A stretch of 64,000 nt of DNA. Origin: Actinoplanes sp. M2I2. Lineage in GTDB: Bacteria; Actinomycetota; Actinomycetes; Mycobacteriales; Micromonosporaceae. This document shows positions 23,444 through 32,329 of the stretch, piece by piece. Every line of letters starts with the position of its first letter. Within the stretch, counting starts at the first letter, position 1. The stretch is from assembly GCF_023544445.1 (NCBI RefSeq), contig NZ_JALPVJ010000012.1:62001-126000 (forward strand), given 5' to 3'. The notes below the pieces were generated by a model. That model saw only the letters and a list, made by a program, of their open reading frames with translations, had not been told where the DNA came from and did no database searches. The position numbers and the translations under genes are program-made.

Positions 23444-25485
23444 CAGGCGGCCCTTCCCGTCTCGAGGCTGTCCAGCGGCATCAGGTCGGCGTCGAGCGCG
23501 GTGGCGAGCCGGGCCGCGAGCCGCAGCCGGATCGGCCCGGACTCACAGTCGACCACCACCGTGGACACGCCGCGCAGCGCGGGCGCGACGGTCGCCGGGT
23601 CGGGTCCGCTGGTCGCCCGGCCGTCGGTCACCACGATCAGGAGCGGCCGGCGGCGGGGGTCACGGCGACGCTCGGTCGCGATGGTCGCGGCCGCGGTCCG
23701 GAGGCCTTCGGCCAGCGGCGTACGCCCTCCCGTGCGCAGCGCGGCGAGCCGCAGCACCCCGACCTCGTGGCTGGACGTCGGCGGCAGCACCTGCTCGGCG
23801 GTGTGCCCGCGGAACGTGATCATCCCGATCCGGTCACGTCGCTGATAGGCGTCGCGCAGCAGCGACAGCACGGCCGTCTTGACCACCGTCATGCGTTTGC
23901 GCGCGGCCATCGACCCGGACGCGTCGACCACGAACAGCACCAGGTTCGACTCGCGGCCGACGTGGACGGCCTCGCGCAGATCCCGCGGCGTCACCAGTCG
24001 GCCGGCGCCGGGCCCGCGGTCCGCGCCGGTCCGGAACAGCGCGGCTCGCAGCGTGGCCGGCAGATGCGGCGCCCCGGCGAGCTTCCCGGCCGGCACCCGC
24101 GACCCGACGACGCGCCCCCGGCGCGACAGCGACGGCGACCGGCGTCCGGCGTGGCCGCCCTCACCGCGGCGCGCGATGCTCAGGTTTCTCGTGCGGTAGG
24201 CGGCGCCCGGCGAGGCAGCCGCCCCGGCCGGCTGCTGCCGGCCGGGCTTGTCGTCGGCCGGCACGCTTTCGGCGGCCGGGCCGTCACCCGGCTCCGGCAC
24301 GGGGCCGGGTGACGGCCCAGCCGGCGCGTCCGGTCCCTCGTTGCTCGCTGCAGGCGGCCGGGACGGCGTACCTCCGTCCGGGCCGCCGCCACCGCCGCCG
24401 CCGTCGTCCGGCCCCGGTCCGCCGTCGCCGCCGTCGGGCGGCGTGTCGTCCGGTCCGTCCTCGTCCGGCTGCTGCGCGTCGGCCTGGGCCAGCGCGTCCT
24501 CGAGACGCTCCTCGTCGGTGCCGGGCGGGTCGAGCGGGTCCTTGCGGCGGCGGTGCGGCAGGGCCAGGCGGGCCGCGTCCCGGACGTCGTCGCGGGTGAC
24601 CCGGTCGCGGCCGTGCCAGGCGGCCAGCGCGACCGCGCAGCGGGCCACGACGATGTCGGCGCGCATCCCGTCCACCCCGTAGGCCAGGCAGACCTGGGCG
24701 ATCCGGTCGAGCTCGCCGTCGGGCAGCACCACCCGCGGCAGCCGCTCCCGGGCGACCGCGATGCGCTCGGCCAGCGCCGACTCGTCGGCATCGAAGCGGG
24801 CCGCGAAAACGTCCGGGTCCAGCTCGTACGCGAGCCGCCGGCGCACCACCTCGGCCCGGTCCTTGGCGTCGCGCGGCGCGGCCACGGTGACCACCAGCCC
24901 GAACCGGTCCACCAGCTGCGGGCGGGGTTCGCCCTCCTCCGGGTTCATCGTGCCGACCAGCAGGAAACGGGCCGCGTGCTTGACCGACACGCCGTCGCGC
25001 TCGACGTGGGCACGGCCCATCGCCGCCGCGTCCAGCAGCAGGTCGACCAGGTGGTCGGGCAGCAGGTTGACCTCGTCGACGTAGAGCACCCCGCGGTGCG
25101 CGGCCGCGAGCAGCCCCGGCTCGTACGCCTTGACCCCGTCGGCCAGCGCACGCTGGATGTCGAGCGTGCCCACGACGCGGTCCTCGGTCGCCCCGACCGG
25201 CAGCTCGACCAGGGCGGCGGGCCGGTTCAGGCCGGGGCTGTCGGGGGCGTGCGGCCCGTCCGGGCAGAGCGGGTCGGGCGCGGCCGGGTCGCAGGCGAAC
25301 CGGCAGCCGCGGACGACCGCGACCTCCGGCAGCAGCGCGGCCAGCGCCCGGACGACGGTGCTTTTGGCGGTGCCCTTCTCACCACGCACCAGCACCCCGC
25401 CGACGGCGGGCGAGACGGCGGTGAGCAAGAGGGCGAGGCGGAGGTCGGCCAGGCCGACCACGGCCGAGAACGGGTACGGCGTCAC
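23443..25485 (-). CDS. magnesium/cobalt chelatase ChlI/ChlD-type AAA-VWA protein
   Basis: 680 residues. N-terminal AAA+ domain (1-340) has Walker A VRGEKGTAKST, the Walker B region GVLYVDEVNLLPDHLVDLLL, and FLLVGTMNPEEGEPRPQLVDR. A Pro/Gly/Asp-rich linker (about 345-430) follows, and a VWA domain (about 505-680) has an intact MIDAS motif, VDASGSMAA. This corresponds to the fused ChlI-ChlD type subunit that powers metal insertion by a large CobN/ChlH-like subunit. No such subunit is in the window. As first gene after a cobalamin riboswitch it most likely serves cobalt chelation. Confidence 0.9.
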   Translation of the reverse strand: MTPYPFSAVVGLADLRLALLLTAVSPAVGGVLVRGEKGTAKSTVVRALAALLPEVAVVRGCRFACDPAAPDPLCPDGPHAPDSPGLNRPAALVELPVGATEDRVVGTLDIQRALADGVKAYEPGLLAAAHRGVLYVDEVNLLPDHLVDLLLDAAAMGRAHVERDGVSVKHAARFLLVGTMNPEEGEPRPQLVDRFGLVVTVAAPRDAKDRAEVVRRRLAYELDPDVFAARFDADESALAERIAVARERLPRVVLPDGELDRIAQVCLAYGVDGMRADIVVARCAVALAAWHGRDRVTRDDVRDAARLALPHRRRKDPLDPPGTDEERLEDALAQADAQQPDEDGPDDTPPDGGDGGPGPDDGGGGGGGPDGGTPSRPPAASNEGPDAPAGPSPGPVPEPGDGPAAESVPADDKPGRQQPAGAAASPGAAYRTRNLSIARRGEGGHAGRRSPSLSRRGRVVGSRVPAGKLAGAPHLPATLRAALFRTGADRGPGAGRLVTPRDLREAVHVGRESNLVLFVVDASGSMAARKRMTVVKTAVLSLLRDAYQRRDRIGMITFRGHTAEQVLPPTSSHEVGVLRLAALRTGGRTPLAEGLRTAAATIATERRRDPRRRPLLIVVTDGRATSGPDPATVAPALRGVSTVVVDCESGPIRLRLAARLATALDADLMPLDSLETGRAA

Positions 25486-25530
25486 GAGGACTCCCCTTCT
25501 GCGCGGGTGTCCACGCCCGCGCGGGCGGTT

Positions 25531-25690
25531 GGCACGAGCGGCCGGAGTCTCCTGGCTCCCGGATCGTCGCTTGCCGCGCGCCTTCCGACCGTTTCCGATC
25601 GTGGCCTCTGGTGGCGGGTCGCTCCCCGGTCACAGTGGCGGGACCGTCCCGGATTCGCACCGGGTTCCTCCGCTACCGCTCGTCCGTCAT
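25531..25690 (-). promoter_or_regulatory. cobalamin riboswitch
   Basis: On the minus strand, 25668-25633 carries the conserved core GGAACCCGGTGCGAATCC followed by ACGGTCCCGCCACTG, the B12-element signature. Further 3', 25559-25541 gives GGAGCCAGGAGACTCC, the second conserved block. An 8-bp closing P1 stem pairs acgagcgg (about 25683-25676) with ccgctcgt (about 25541-25534). The aptamer ends about 45 nt before the chelatase ATG. It should lower expression of the cobalamin operon when B12 is plentiful. Confidence 0.93.
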
Positions 25691-25740
25691 GCTGGCCTAC
25701 CGCCGACCGGCGCGTCAACGCGGGGTGATCTGAGCCTCGG

Positions 25741-27306
25741 TCACGCCCCCACCGCCTTCTCGGTGGTGGGCAGCGGCTGCGGGGCGAGCCGGTCGAGTTC
25801 CCTGACCACGTCGAGCACGGCCAGGGCCGACTTCTCGACCAGCGGCCGCAGCCGGGCGTAGAGCTCGGCGTTGGCCGGGTCGGGGCGGGTCGGCTCGCCG
25901 ACCGGCACCAGCGCCGCGGCCTCGTCGAGGTCGGGCAGCTCGCCGAGGGCGTGCCGGGCCAGCAGGCAGGCGCCGAGCGCGGTGCCCTCGGGCGTGTCGG
26001 CCACCCGGACGGGCACGTCGAGCGCGGCCGCGAGCACGCCGACCCACAGCTCCGACGCGACCGCCCCGCCGGTGGCGCGGACCTCGGTGACCGCGGTGCC
26101 CTCGGCCGTGAACGAGTCGCGGACCAGCGCGAGCTGCTGGCAGACCCCCTCGACGGCGGCCCGCACCAGGTGGGCGCGTCCGTGCTCGCGGCGCAGGCCG
26201 AGGTAGGCGCCGCGCAGACCGGACTTCCACCAGGGGGCCCGCTCGCCGAGCAGGTAGGGCAGGCAGAGCAGCCCGTCGCTGCCGGGCACCACGCCCTGGG
26301 CCTCCTCGAGCAGGGCCGCGTCGCGTTCGTCGGCGTCCTCCCCCTCGGCGCCCGGCCGTTCGAAGCCGGAGGCGAAGCTCTGCCCGGCCCAGCGCACGAC
26401 CGACCCGGCGTTGTTGACCGCGCCGCCGATCACCCAGCGGTCCTCGGTCAGCGCGTAGCAGAACAACCGGCCCGCCTCGTCGGCCGTGGGGCGGTCGACC
26501 ACCGTGCGCAGCGCGCCGCTGGTGCCCAGCGAGACCGCCGCGACGCCGGGCGGCGTGGCGCCGACCCCGAGGTTGGCCAGCGGCCCGTCGGCCGCGCCGA
26601 TGATCAGCGGCGTGGCCGGGTCGAGGCCGGCCGCCCGGGCGACGGCCGGGCTGAGCCGCAGCCGGGCCGTCGTCGGCAGCACCTCGGCCAGTTGCCCGGC
26701 CCGCACCCCGGCGATGTCGAGCGCTTCGGGGTCCCAGCGCCGCTGGTGGATGTCGTAGAGCCCGGTGCCGCTGGCGATCGAGAGGTCCACCGCATACGGG
26801 CCGTCGGTCAGCGCCGCGACCATGAGCTCCTTGACGCCGCCCCACCGCGGGGTCTTGCGCAGGGTCTCGGGATCGTTGTCGCGCCACCAGGCCAGCTTGG
26901 TCAGCGGCGACATCGGGTGGACCGGCGTGCCGGTGCGGGCCTGCAGCCCCTTGCCCAGCCCGTCGGCGACGATCCGCTCGCTCTGCTCCCCGGCCCGGCC
27001 GTCGGCCCAGGTGACCAGCGGCCCGATCGGCCGGCCGTCGGCGTCCATCGGCACGACGGCGTGCAGGAACGCGCTGAGCCCGATGCCGATCACCCGGTCG
27101 CCGTTCTCGCGGCAGGCCCCGGCGATGTCGACGAGCGCCTTGACCGCGGCGTCGCGCACCGCGACCGGGTCGAGCTCGGCCCGCCCGGAGGCCGGCACCA
27201 TCAGCGGATAGTGGACGCTGGTCAGCGCGCGAAGCGTGCCATCGGGCCCGGCCGCCACCCCCTTGGTCGAGGTGGTTCCGGTGTCGATCCCGATCACGAC
27301 GTCCAT
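25741..27306 (-). CDS. FGGY-family carbohydrate kinase, probably gluconokinase
   Basis: 521 residues with both FGGY domains: GIDTGTTSTKGVAAGPDG at the N-terminus (phosphate-binding), LVTWADGRAGEQSERI, SGTGLYDIHQRRWD, the phosphate-2 region AAVSLGTSGALRTVVDRP, and late RATGGAVASELWVGVLAAAL. The TGTTSTK start and DGPLANLG region resemble gluconate and xylulose kinases; gluconate is the likeliest substrate (inference). It lies upstream of the riboswitch on the same strand, with no shared-operon signal. No transporter or GntR gene is adjacent. Confidence 0.8.
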   Translation of the reverse strand: MDVVIGIDTGTTSTKGVAAGPDGTLRALTSVHYPLMVPASGRAELDPVAVRDAAVKALVDIAGACRENGDRVIGIGLSAFLHAVVPMDADGRPIGPLVTWADGRAGEQSERIVADGLGKGLQARTGTPVHPMSPLTKLAWWRDNDPETLRKTPRWGGVKELMVAALTDGPYAVDLSIASGTGLYDIHQRRWDPEALDIAGVRAGQLAEVLPTTARLRLSPAVARAAGLDPATPLIIGAADGPLANLGVGATPPGVAAVSLGTSGALRTVVDRPTADEAGRLFCYALTEDRWVIGGAVNNAGSVVRWAGQSFASGFERPGAEGEDADERDAALLEEAQGVVPGSDGLLCLPYLLGERAPWWKSGLRGAYLGLRREHGRAHLVRAAVEGVCQQLALVRDSFTAEGTAVTEVRATGGAVASELWVGVLAAALDVPVRVADTPEGTALGACLLARHALGELPDLDEAAALVPVGEPTRPDPANAELYARLRPLVEKSALAVLDVVRELDRLAPQPLPTTEKAVGA

Positions 27307-27339
27307 GCGCGTCCTCCTGTTGTCTCCCGGCCCTTCAAC

Positions 27340-28569
27340 CTAGGGCAGGGAGACGCGGACCGCTCGGCCACGGTGCGGGCGTGCCTCCAGTTCGGTCGCG
27401 GCCGCGGGGAGCACGGCGGCGTGCCCGGCTACCGGCAACCACGATCCCTTCCGTACGCGATAGAGCAGCTCGCAGCCGAGCGCGGCCACCGCCACCCCCA
27501 GCTCCTGCGGCAGCCGGGCGTGCAGGATCGGGTACCTCCGGCCGGACCCGTCCGTGGCGTCGGTCGACAGGCCGTCCTCGAGCAGGCCCAGATAGGTGAC
27601 CCGGGGCTTCTCGCCCGCCCGGGCGGCCATCCAGAACGCCCGGGCCCGTCCGTCGATCGCGAGGGTCTGCACCACCAGCCGGCGCCCGTCGGCGGTCGCG
27701 CCGCTCAGCCGCCACTCGCTCGGGCCGGTCCCGGCGTGATACCCGAATCGGTCCCGGTACGGCTCCTGCGCGCCGACGTCCCACCAGTCCTTCTCGGAGC
27801 CGGTCGGCTCGTCCCGCCAGGCCTTCTCGCGGCCGGGCAGCGGCTGCTCGATCCGCTCGGGTCTCCGGTCGACCGCCGTCCGGTCGTCCACCACGGTGAG
27901 GTTGGCCAGCCACACCGTGCCGGGGTCGCCGGCCGCCCGCAGGGCGATCGGCACCCTCCCCGCCGGCCTCGGGATCCGCCGCACGACGGCGCCGTCGACC
28001 TCGATGAGCGGCCGGAACGTCCGGGCGATCCGTCCGGCGGCGTCGAGGCTGTAGCTGTCGGAGAACGACACCCCGCCCTCGCCGGTGATCACGACGAGAA
28101 CGTCGCGGCCGGGCCCGGCCAGGAGCGCGGCCGGTTCGATGGTGCCCGGCTGCACGAGCATCGAACTGCCGACTCCCCGGAGCCGGCCGCCGACGGTCTC
28201 GACGAAGCTCTGCTCGTCCAGCCCCGTCGCCGACGGCCGGACCACCGCGGCGACCGGCCCGGCCGGGGTGGCGCCGATCCAGTGCACCCGCGCCCCGCCG
28301 CCCCACACCTGCTGGACCCGGCCGACCAGCTCGTGGTCGTGGGCCAGGTCGCCGTGCACGACCCGGCCGGCGGGCGGCGGGCCGCCGCGGTGACGGGTCA
28401 GCGGGACGAGCCCACCGGCGGCGGCCAGGGCGAGCGCCCCGCCGAGCGCGGTGCGCCGCCGGATCACCCGCCGGTGCCCGCCGGCCCGGACCCGGTCGAG
28501 CAGGTCGGGCGCCGGGCTGACGTCACCGGCGGTCCGCGCGAGCACGTCCCGGATCTCGATGTCGGTCAC
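27340..28569 (-). CDS. single-pass membrane protein coupled to a SigE-family sigma factor
   Basis: 409 residues, GTG start whose GTGA overlaps the sigma-factor stop by 4 bp. A cytoplasmic N-terminus (about 1-38, MTDIEIRDVLARTAGDVSPAP) is followed by one helix (about 39-57, ALGGALALAAAGGLVPL) and a large extracytoplasmic region with no recognised fold. This arrangement fits a regulator of its sigma partner, but there is no ZAS or other anti-sigma motif. The role is inferred only from coupling. Confidence 0.65.
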   Translation of the reverse strand: MTDIEIRDVLARTAGDVSPAPDLLDRVRAGGHRRVIRRRTALGGALALAAAGGLVPLTRHRGGPPPAGRVVHGDLAHDHELVGRVQQVWGGGARVHWIGATPAGPVAAVVRPSATGLDEQSFVETVGGRLRGVGSSMLVQPGTIEPAALLAGPGRDVLVVITGEGGVSFSDSYSLDAAGRIARTFRPLIEVDGAVVRRIPRPAGRVPIALRAAGDPGTVWLANLTVVDDRTAVDRRPERIEQPLPGREKAWRDEPTGSEKDWWDVGAQEPYRDRFGYHAGTGPSEWRLSGATADGRRLVVQTLAIDGRARAFWMAARAGEKPRVTYLGLLEDGLSTDATDGSGRRYPILHARLPQELGVAVAALGCELLYRVRKGSWLPVAGHAAVLPAAATELEARPHRGRAVRVSLP

Positions 28570-29057
28570 AGGTCCGCCCCTTCCGGGATCAAGGTCGGGC
28601 CGAGCACGTGGCGCAGCCGGTCCAGCCCGCGCGACGCGTTGCTCTTGACGGTGCCCTCGCTGCAGCCCAGCGCCTGCGCGACCTCGTGCACCGGCAGGTC
28701 GTCGAGGTAACGCAGCACGACCGCGGCGCGCTGCTTGGCCGGCAGGTCGCGCAGGGCGTCGAGCACGGCCGACCGGAGCGCCACGTCGTCGCCGTGATCC
28801 GGCCCCGGCTGCTCGTGCTGCGCGCCCAGCGGCGTCTCGGGGCGACGGGCCCGCGACCGCCAGCGGTTCGTCGCGCGGTTGACCAGGGCCCGGCGGGCGT
28901 ACGCCTCGGGGGCGCCCTCGATGCGGCGCCAGCGCACGTACATCTGCTCGAGGACCTCCTGCAACAGGTCCTCGGCGGCGTGCCGGTCGCCGGTCAGCAG
29001 GTACGCCACACGCAGCAGACCCGTGGAGCGACGTCGCACGAAGTCGTCGAACCCCAT
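28566..29057 (-). CDS. SigE-family ECF sigma factor
   Basis: 163 residues from ATG 29057 (MGFDDFVRRRSTGLLR), with GGGGGAG upstream; an upstream in-frame ATG has no family-like sequence. Region 2: LLRVAYLLTGDRHAAEDLLQ and MYVRWRRI. Region 4: LRDLPAKQRAAVVLRYLDDL and ALGCSEGTVKSNASRGLDRL. The size and MGFDDFVRRR-type start are typical of the actinobacterial SigE family. Translationally coupled to the membrane protein gene at 27340. Confidence 0.9.
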   Translation of the reverse strand: MGFDDFVRRRSTGLLRVAYLLTGDRHAAEDLLQEVLEQMYVRWRRIEGAPEAYARRALVNRATNRWRSRARRPETPLGAQHEQPGPDHGDDVALRSAVLDALRDLPAKQRAAVVLRYLDDLPVHEVAQALGCSEGTVKSNASRGLDRLRHVLGPTLIPEGADL

Positions 29058-29121
29058 CCGTGGTCTCCCCCGCGTCGCCGTCACCTCCTCCAAGGACAAT
29101 GCGGACGCGGGAAAGGTTGCA

Positions 29122-29640
29122 TCAGCCGGCGAGCAGCTTGGCGTACTGCTCGCGGAGCTCGTCGAAGCCGTGTTCCCGGGCTGCCCGGCCGCGGACGACC
29201 CCGTGCGGGTCACCGTCGAGCAGGCGCCGCAGAACGGCGACGCAGAGGTGCCACCCGGTGGCGACGGAGGCGTGGTCGGTCGGCTCGACGAGCGTGTGGC
29301 GCAGGGTCAGCCGGGTGCCGTCGCCGGCCTCTTCGAGCTCCCAGCGCAGCCGGTCGGAGCCCCACGAGTACTCGAGCACGTTCGGCGGTTCGGCCACGCG
29401 GACCACCGCCGGCAGATCGAGCGTCCGGTCCCCGTCGACCATGGTGAGCGTGGTGGCGCCGGGCTCGCCGAGATCGCGGGCCGCGCTGAACGGCGCCCAC
29501 TGGTCGAGCTCGGCCGGATCGGTCAGCGCCCGCCAGACCACCGCCGGTGGCTGCCGCAGCTCCCGGATGAACACGAGCGTCCACGGCTCGCCGTCGCCCT
29601 CGAGGCGCGCGCCGCCGGCAGTTCCCAGATCCAGACTCAC
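29122..29640 (-). CDS. SRPBCC/AHSA1-like protein
   Basis: 172 residues, GTG start with a GAGGAGG site. It has the START-like helix-grip fold of AHSA1 proteins: FIRELRQPPAVVWRALTDP, LDQWAPFSAARDL, RVAEPPNVLEYSWG and GTRLTLRHTLVEP. Such proteins bind hydrophobic ligands; specific roles are mostly unknown. Pairing with an ArsR-type regulator 57 bp upstream is a frequent arrangement in actinobacteria. Confidence 0.85.
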   Translation of the reverse strand: MSLDLGTAGGARLEGDGEPWTLVFIRELRQPPAVVWRALTDPAELDQWAPFSAARDLGEPGATTLTMVDGDRTLDLPAVVRVAEPPNVLEYSWGSDRLRWELEEAGDGTRLTLRHTLVEPTDHASVATGWHLCVAVLRRLLDGDPHGVVRGRAAREHGFDELREQYAKLLAG

Positions 29641-29697
29641 GGTTTCCTCCTCGTCGTCCCCGCGCTCCGGCGGGCCGCCGGAGCATTCACGCGCTCG

Positions 29698-30048
29698 TCA
29701 GCCTTGTCGCCCGCCCTCGTCGGCGCCGGCGGGCCCGGACGCCGCGTCGAGGTGCCGCTCGAGCTCGGCGAGATGGTGCGTCCACAGGCGACGGTAGGGG
29801 GCCAGCCAGGCGTCCAGCTCGCGGAACGGCCCGGGCTCGAGCCGATAGACGCGCTGCTGAGCGCGCACGTGAGCGGTGACGACACCGGCCTCGCGCAGCA
29901 CCCGCAGGTGCTTGGAGACGGCGGGCTGGCTCATCCCGAGCGACGCCACGAGCTCCGACACCGTGCACTCGCGCAGCCGCAACGCCTCGGCGATGCGGCG
30001 CCGGGTCGGCTCGGCCAGAGCACTGAGAACGTCCACGACTCCCACCAT
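29698..30048 (-). CDS. ArsR-family transcriptional regulator
   Basis: 116 residues. Winged helix-turn-helix: VLSALAEPTRRRIAEAL, CTVSELVASLGMSQPAVSKH and LRVLREAGVVTAHVRAQQRV. The typical metal-binding ELCVCDL motif is absent, so it is probably not a metal sensor. First gene of the pair with the SRPBCC protein. A CATACGC repeat at about 30054 and 30075, upstream of the start, may be part of its operator. Confidence 0.88.
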   Translation of the reverse strand: MVGVVDVLSALAEPTRRRIAEALRLRECTVSELVASLGMSQPAVSKHLRVLREAGVVTAHVRAQQRVYRLEPGPFRELDAWLAPYRRLWTHHLAELERHLDAASGPAGADEGGRQG

Positions 30049-30107
30049 GCCGTCATACGCATATAACTGTCAAGGCATACGCGGCAGCAGCCGGGATCCG
30101 GACGAGC

Positions 30108-30380
30108 TCAGGCGCAGCCCGGCCCGGCGGCCCGGCCGCGGACGATGCGGTAGGCGGTGATGTCGCCGTCGAGATACCCGGCGATCTGGGCCGTCGAGGC
30201 CGGCGGGTCGCCGTGCACGCCGACGTAGGCGACGATCGCCGAGTCGACCGCGCGGCAGGTGGCCTGCGCGGCGACGGTCCGGGCCTGCTGCTCGGCACGC
30301 TTCGTATCGAACTGTGAGTAACAAACGGCGGAAACACTGAGAGTCACGGCCGCGGCCACTGCTATGTGGGGAACATGCAC
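30108..30380 (-). CDS. small secreted or membrane protein with pseudopilin-like C-terminus
   Basis: 90 residues, GTG start. A hydrophobic N-terminus (HIAVAAAVTLSVSAVCYS) is followed by a helix (KRAEQQARTVAAQATCRAVDSAIVAY) and GDPPASTAQIAGYLDGDITAYRIV, ending in AAGPGC. The helix-then-VAYVGVHGDPPAS pattern resembles the part of type IV pilins and pseudopilins after the prepilin helix. The G-F-x4-E cleavage site is missing and no pilus gene is near. Orphan; function unknown. Confidence 0.5.
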   Translation of the reverse strand: MHVPHIAVAAAVTLSVSAVCYSQFDTKRAEQQARTVAAQATCRAVDSAIVAYVGVHGDPPASTAQIAGYLDGDITAYRIVRGRAAGPGCA

Positions 30381-30480
30381 CTGAGCAGCCTAGTTCTCAT
30401 CACGCAGCGTGCCGACCTGGCCGTTCGGCCGATGATCTCGTCCGCGAGGGTGACTGTGGGTGAAACTACTCACGGGCAAA

Positions 30481-31293
30481 TCAGGCGACCGGCACGTTCG
30501 CGGTGAGGAAGGCGAGAACCCGGCGGGTGACCCGCTTGTACCGACCGTCGCCGGGAAGCAGGAACTCGCCGTGACCGGCCCCGCCGACCGTCACGAACTG
30601 CTTCGGGACGGGCGCCGTCGCGTACGCCTGACGACCGGCCCGGATCGGCACGACCGGGTCGCGGTCGCCGTGCACGAACAGCAGCGGGGCGACCGGGCCG
30701 CCGAACCCCGCGGGCGGGCGACGGCCACTGATCGACACCCCGGCGCGCAGGTACGGCGCGTGTCCCGGCCCGAACAGCCCAAGGGTCGTGGTGCCGCCGG
30801 CCGAGAAACCGACGGCGGCGACCCGGTCGACGTCGAGGTGCCCGGCCAGCGCGTCCCCGGCCACGCCGTCGAGGTCCCGCACGGCGTCGATCACGTACGC
30901 CGCGTCGGCCGGCTGGTTGACGATGTCCCGGCGGTCGACCGGCCCGCGCCCGTTCGTGTGCGGATAGGCCGGCGCCGCCACCACGTAGCCGGCCTCGGCC
31001 CAGCCGGCGGCCAGCGGCGCGAACTGCTGCGGCGAGCCCCCCAGCCCGTGACTGAAGAGAATGATCGGGTGACGCCCGGTGAGCGGCGTCCGGTACCACA
31101 GCGTTGTCGGCAATGGACGGGCGACACCGCGGGCGAGCTGCACCTGGCGGGTCGCCACGGCCCCGCGCGCCTCGGCCGGCCGGGGCGCCCCGAGCCCGTC
31201 CAGCAGCAGGGCCAGCAGGGCCAGGATGATCAGCCCCGGCCGCCCGGCCCGGCGGCTTCGGCCGGATCGCGGGGCGGGGCCTGGTCTGCGCAC
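30481..31293 (-). CDS. secreted alpha/beta hydrolase (dienelactone hydrolase/chlorophyllase-like)
   Basis: 270 residues, GTG start. A hydrophobic segment (about 18-36, PGLIILALLALLLDGLG) acts as signal or anchor. Core: oxyanion-hole HGLGGSPQQFAPLA, VVAAPAYPHTNGRGP, nucleophile elbow GFSAGG, and acid/base elements VHGDRDPVVP and GAGHGEFL. This fits predicted dienelactone hydrolases and polyester-hydrolase relatives. It is divergent from the esterase-like gene at 31347, so a shared regulatory region is possible. Confidence 0.8.
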   Translation of the reverse strand: MRRPGPAPRSGRSRRAGRPGLIILALLALLLDGLGAPRPAEARGAVATRQVQLARGVARPLPTTLWYRTPLTGRHPIILFSHGLGGSPQQFAPLAAGWAEAGYVVAAPAYPHTNGRGPVDRRDIVNQPADAAYVIDAVRDLDGVAGDALAGHLDVDRVAAVGFSAGGTTTLGLFGPGHAPYLRAGVSISGRRPPAGFGGPVAPLLFVHGDRDPVVPIRAGRQAYATAPVPKQFVTVGGAGHGEFLLPGDGRYKRVTRRVLAFLTANVPVA

Positions 31294-31346
31294 GCCGCGA
31301 GCTTATGAACGTCACGCCAACCGGGCGATCACCGTTGTGGGTGACG

Positions 31347-32120
31347 ATGAGACGACGAACATTCCTGGCCATCGGGGCAACCGCCGCCGGTGCCGCCGGA
31401 TGGGTGGGCTATCACAGCCGATCGGGCTACCTGGAGCCGGTCGTCCCCCAGGCGCCGGTGGGTGACGAGCGGCTGGAAAGGCGCGCCTCCGCCGCCCGTG
31501 GCCGGCCGGTCGACTTCTACACCGCGGTGCCGGCGGGCCACGGGACCGGCCGCGGCCTGCCCGTCTGCCTGATCCTGCACGGCGGGTCCAAGACCGCGGC
31601 CGATTTCCCGGCGCTCGGCTTCGGACGGTTCCTGACCGATGCCGTACGCCGGGGATCGCCGCCGTTCGTGCTGGCCGGCGCGACCGGCGACCGCCTCTGG
31701 TGGCGCCCCGACGCGGGCGACGATCCGCAGCGGATGGTGCGCGAGGAGATCCCCCGCTGGTGCGCGCGACGGGGGTTCGACACCTCGCGGCTGGCGTTGC
31801 TGGGCTGGTCGATGGGCGGATACGGGTCGCTGCTGCTGGCCGAGGCCTATCCCGGTTTCGCCCGGGCCGTGGCCGCGCTCTCCCCCGCCGTCCGCCCGGG
31901 GGATGAGATCTTCACGGCCGCCGCGCAACTGCGGGGCACGAAGGTCGGCCTGTGGTGCGGCCTCCAGGACGGCCTCCTCGACAACGTCCGCGCGCTCGCC
32001 GAGGCGCTGCCCGAACCCCTGGCGGCGGGCAGTTTCTCGGAGGGACGGCACAACTTCGGCTACTGGTCGCGGTGCCTGCCCGCCGCAATGGACTTCGTGA
32101 GTGAAGCTTTACGTCGCTGA
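31347..32120 (+). CDS. exported alpha/beta hydrolase, esterase-like
   Basis: 257 residues from ATG 31347 (MRRRTFLAIGATAAGAAGW), which gives a Tat/Sec-like signal; an upstream ATG at 31305 is in frame. Features: CLILHGGSKTAADF, a GWSMGGYGS nucleophile elbow, CGLQDGLLDNV holding the acid, and EGRHNFGYW with the catalytic His. Such hydrolases resemble esterase D and mycolyltransferase-fold proteins. The substrate is unknown. Confidence 0.75.
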   Translation: MRRRTFLAIGATAAGAAGWVGYHSRSGYLEPVVPQAPVGDERLERRASAARGRPVDFYTAVPAGHGTGRGLPVCLILHGGSKTAADFPALGFGRFLTDAVRRGSPPFVLAGATGDRLWWRPDAGDDPQRMVREEIPRWCARRGFDTSRLALLGWSMGGYGSLLLAEAYPGFARAVAALSPAVRPGDEIFTAAAQLRGTKVGLWCGLQDGLLDNVRALAEALPEPLAAGSFSEGRHNFGYWSRCLPAAMDFVSEALRR

Positions 32121-32233
32121 CGCTCGCCCTCGTCCACACCTAGCGGTCGGCCCGCAGACCGGGGGCCGGAATTCCCTTGAGGGAAGCGTGAAGCACGGTC
32201 CGGTGAGGGTTATATCCCCTCAAACCAGGCAGC

Positions 32234-32260
32234 GCGGTGATCATCGGATCACGTCACCGC
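32234..32260. promoter_or_regulatory. nested inverted repeat upstream of an alpha/beta hydrolase gene
   Basis: gtgatc-atcg-gatcac sits within the larger gcggtga...tcaccgc dyad, about 70-95 bp before the gene's GTG. The half gcggtgatc recurs as a direct copy at about 32274. Likely an operator or a leader hairpin; the protein that would bind is unknown. Confidence 0.35.
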
Positions 32261-32329
32261 GAAACGGTACGACGCGGTGATCGAGTTTTAACCTGCGCGT
32301 CAAATGCGATGCCCGACAATGAGCGGGTG

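Noticed and set aside
25951..28710. Open frame of about 900 codons antisense to the FGGY kinase and the sigma-linked membrane protein gene.
   Set aside because: Arg/Pro/Gly-rich shadow with no domain, while the minus strand encodes recognisable proteins with proper starts.
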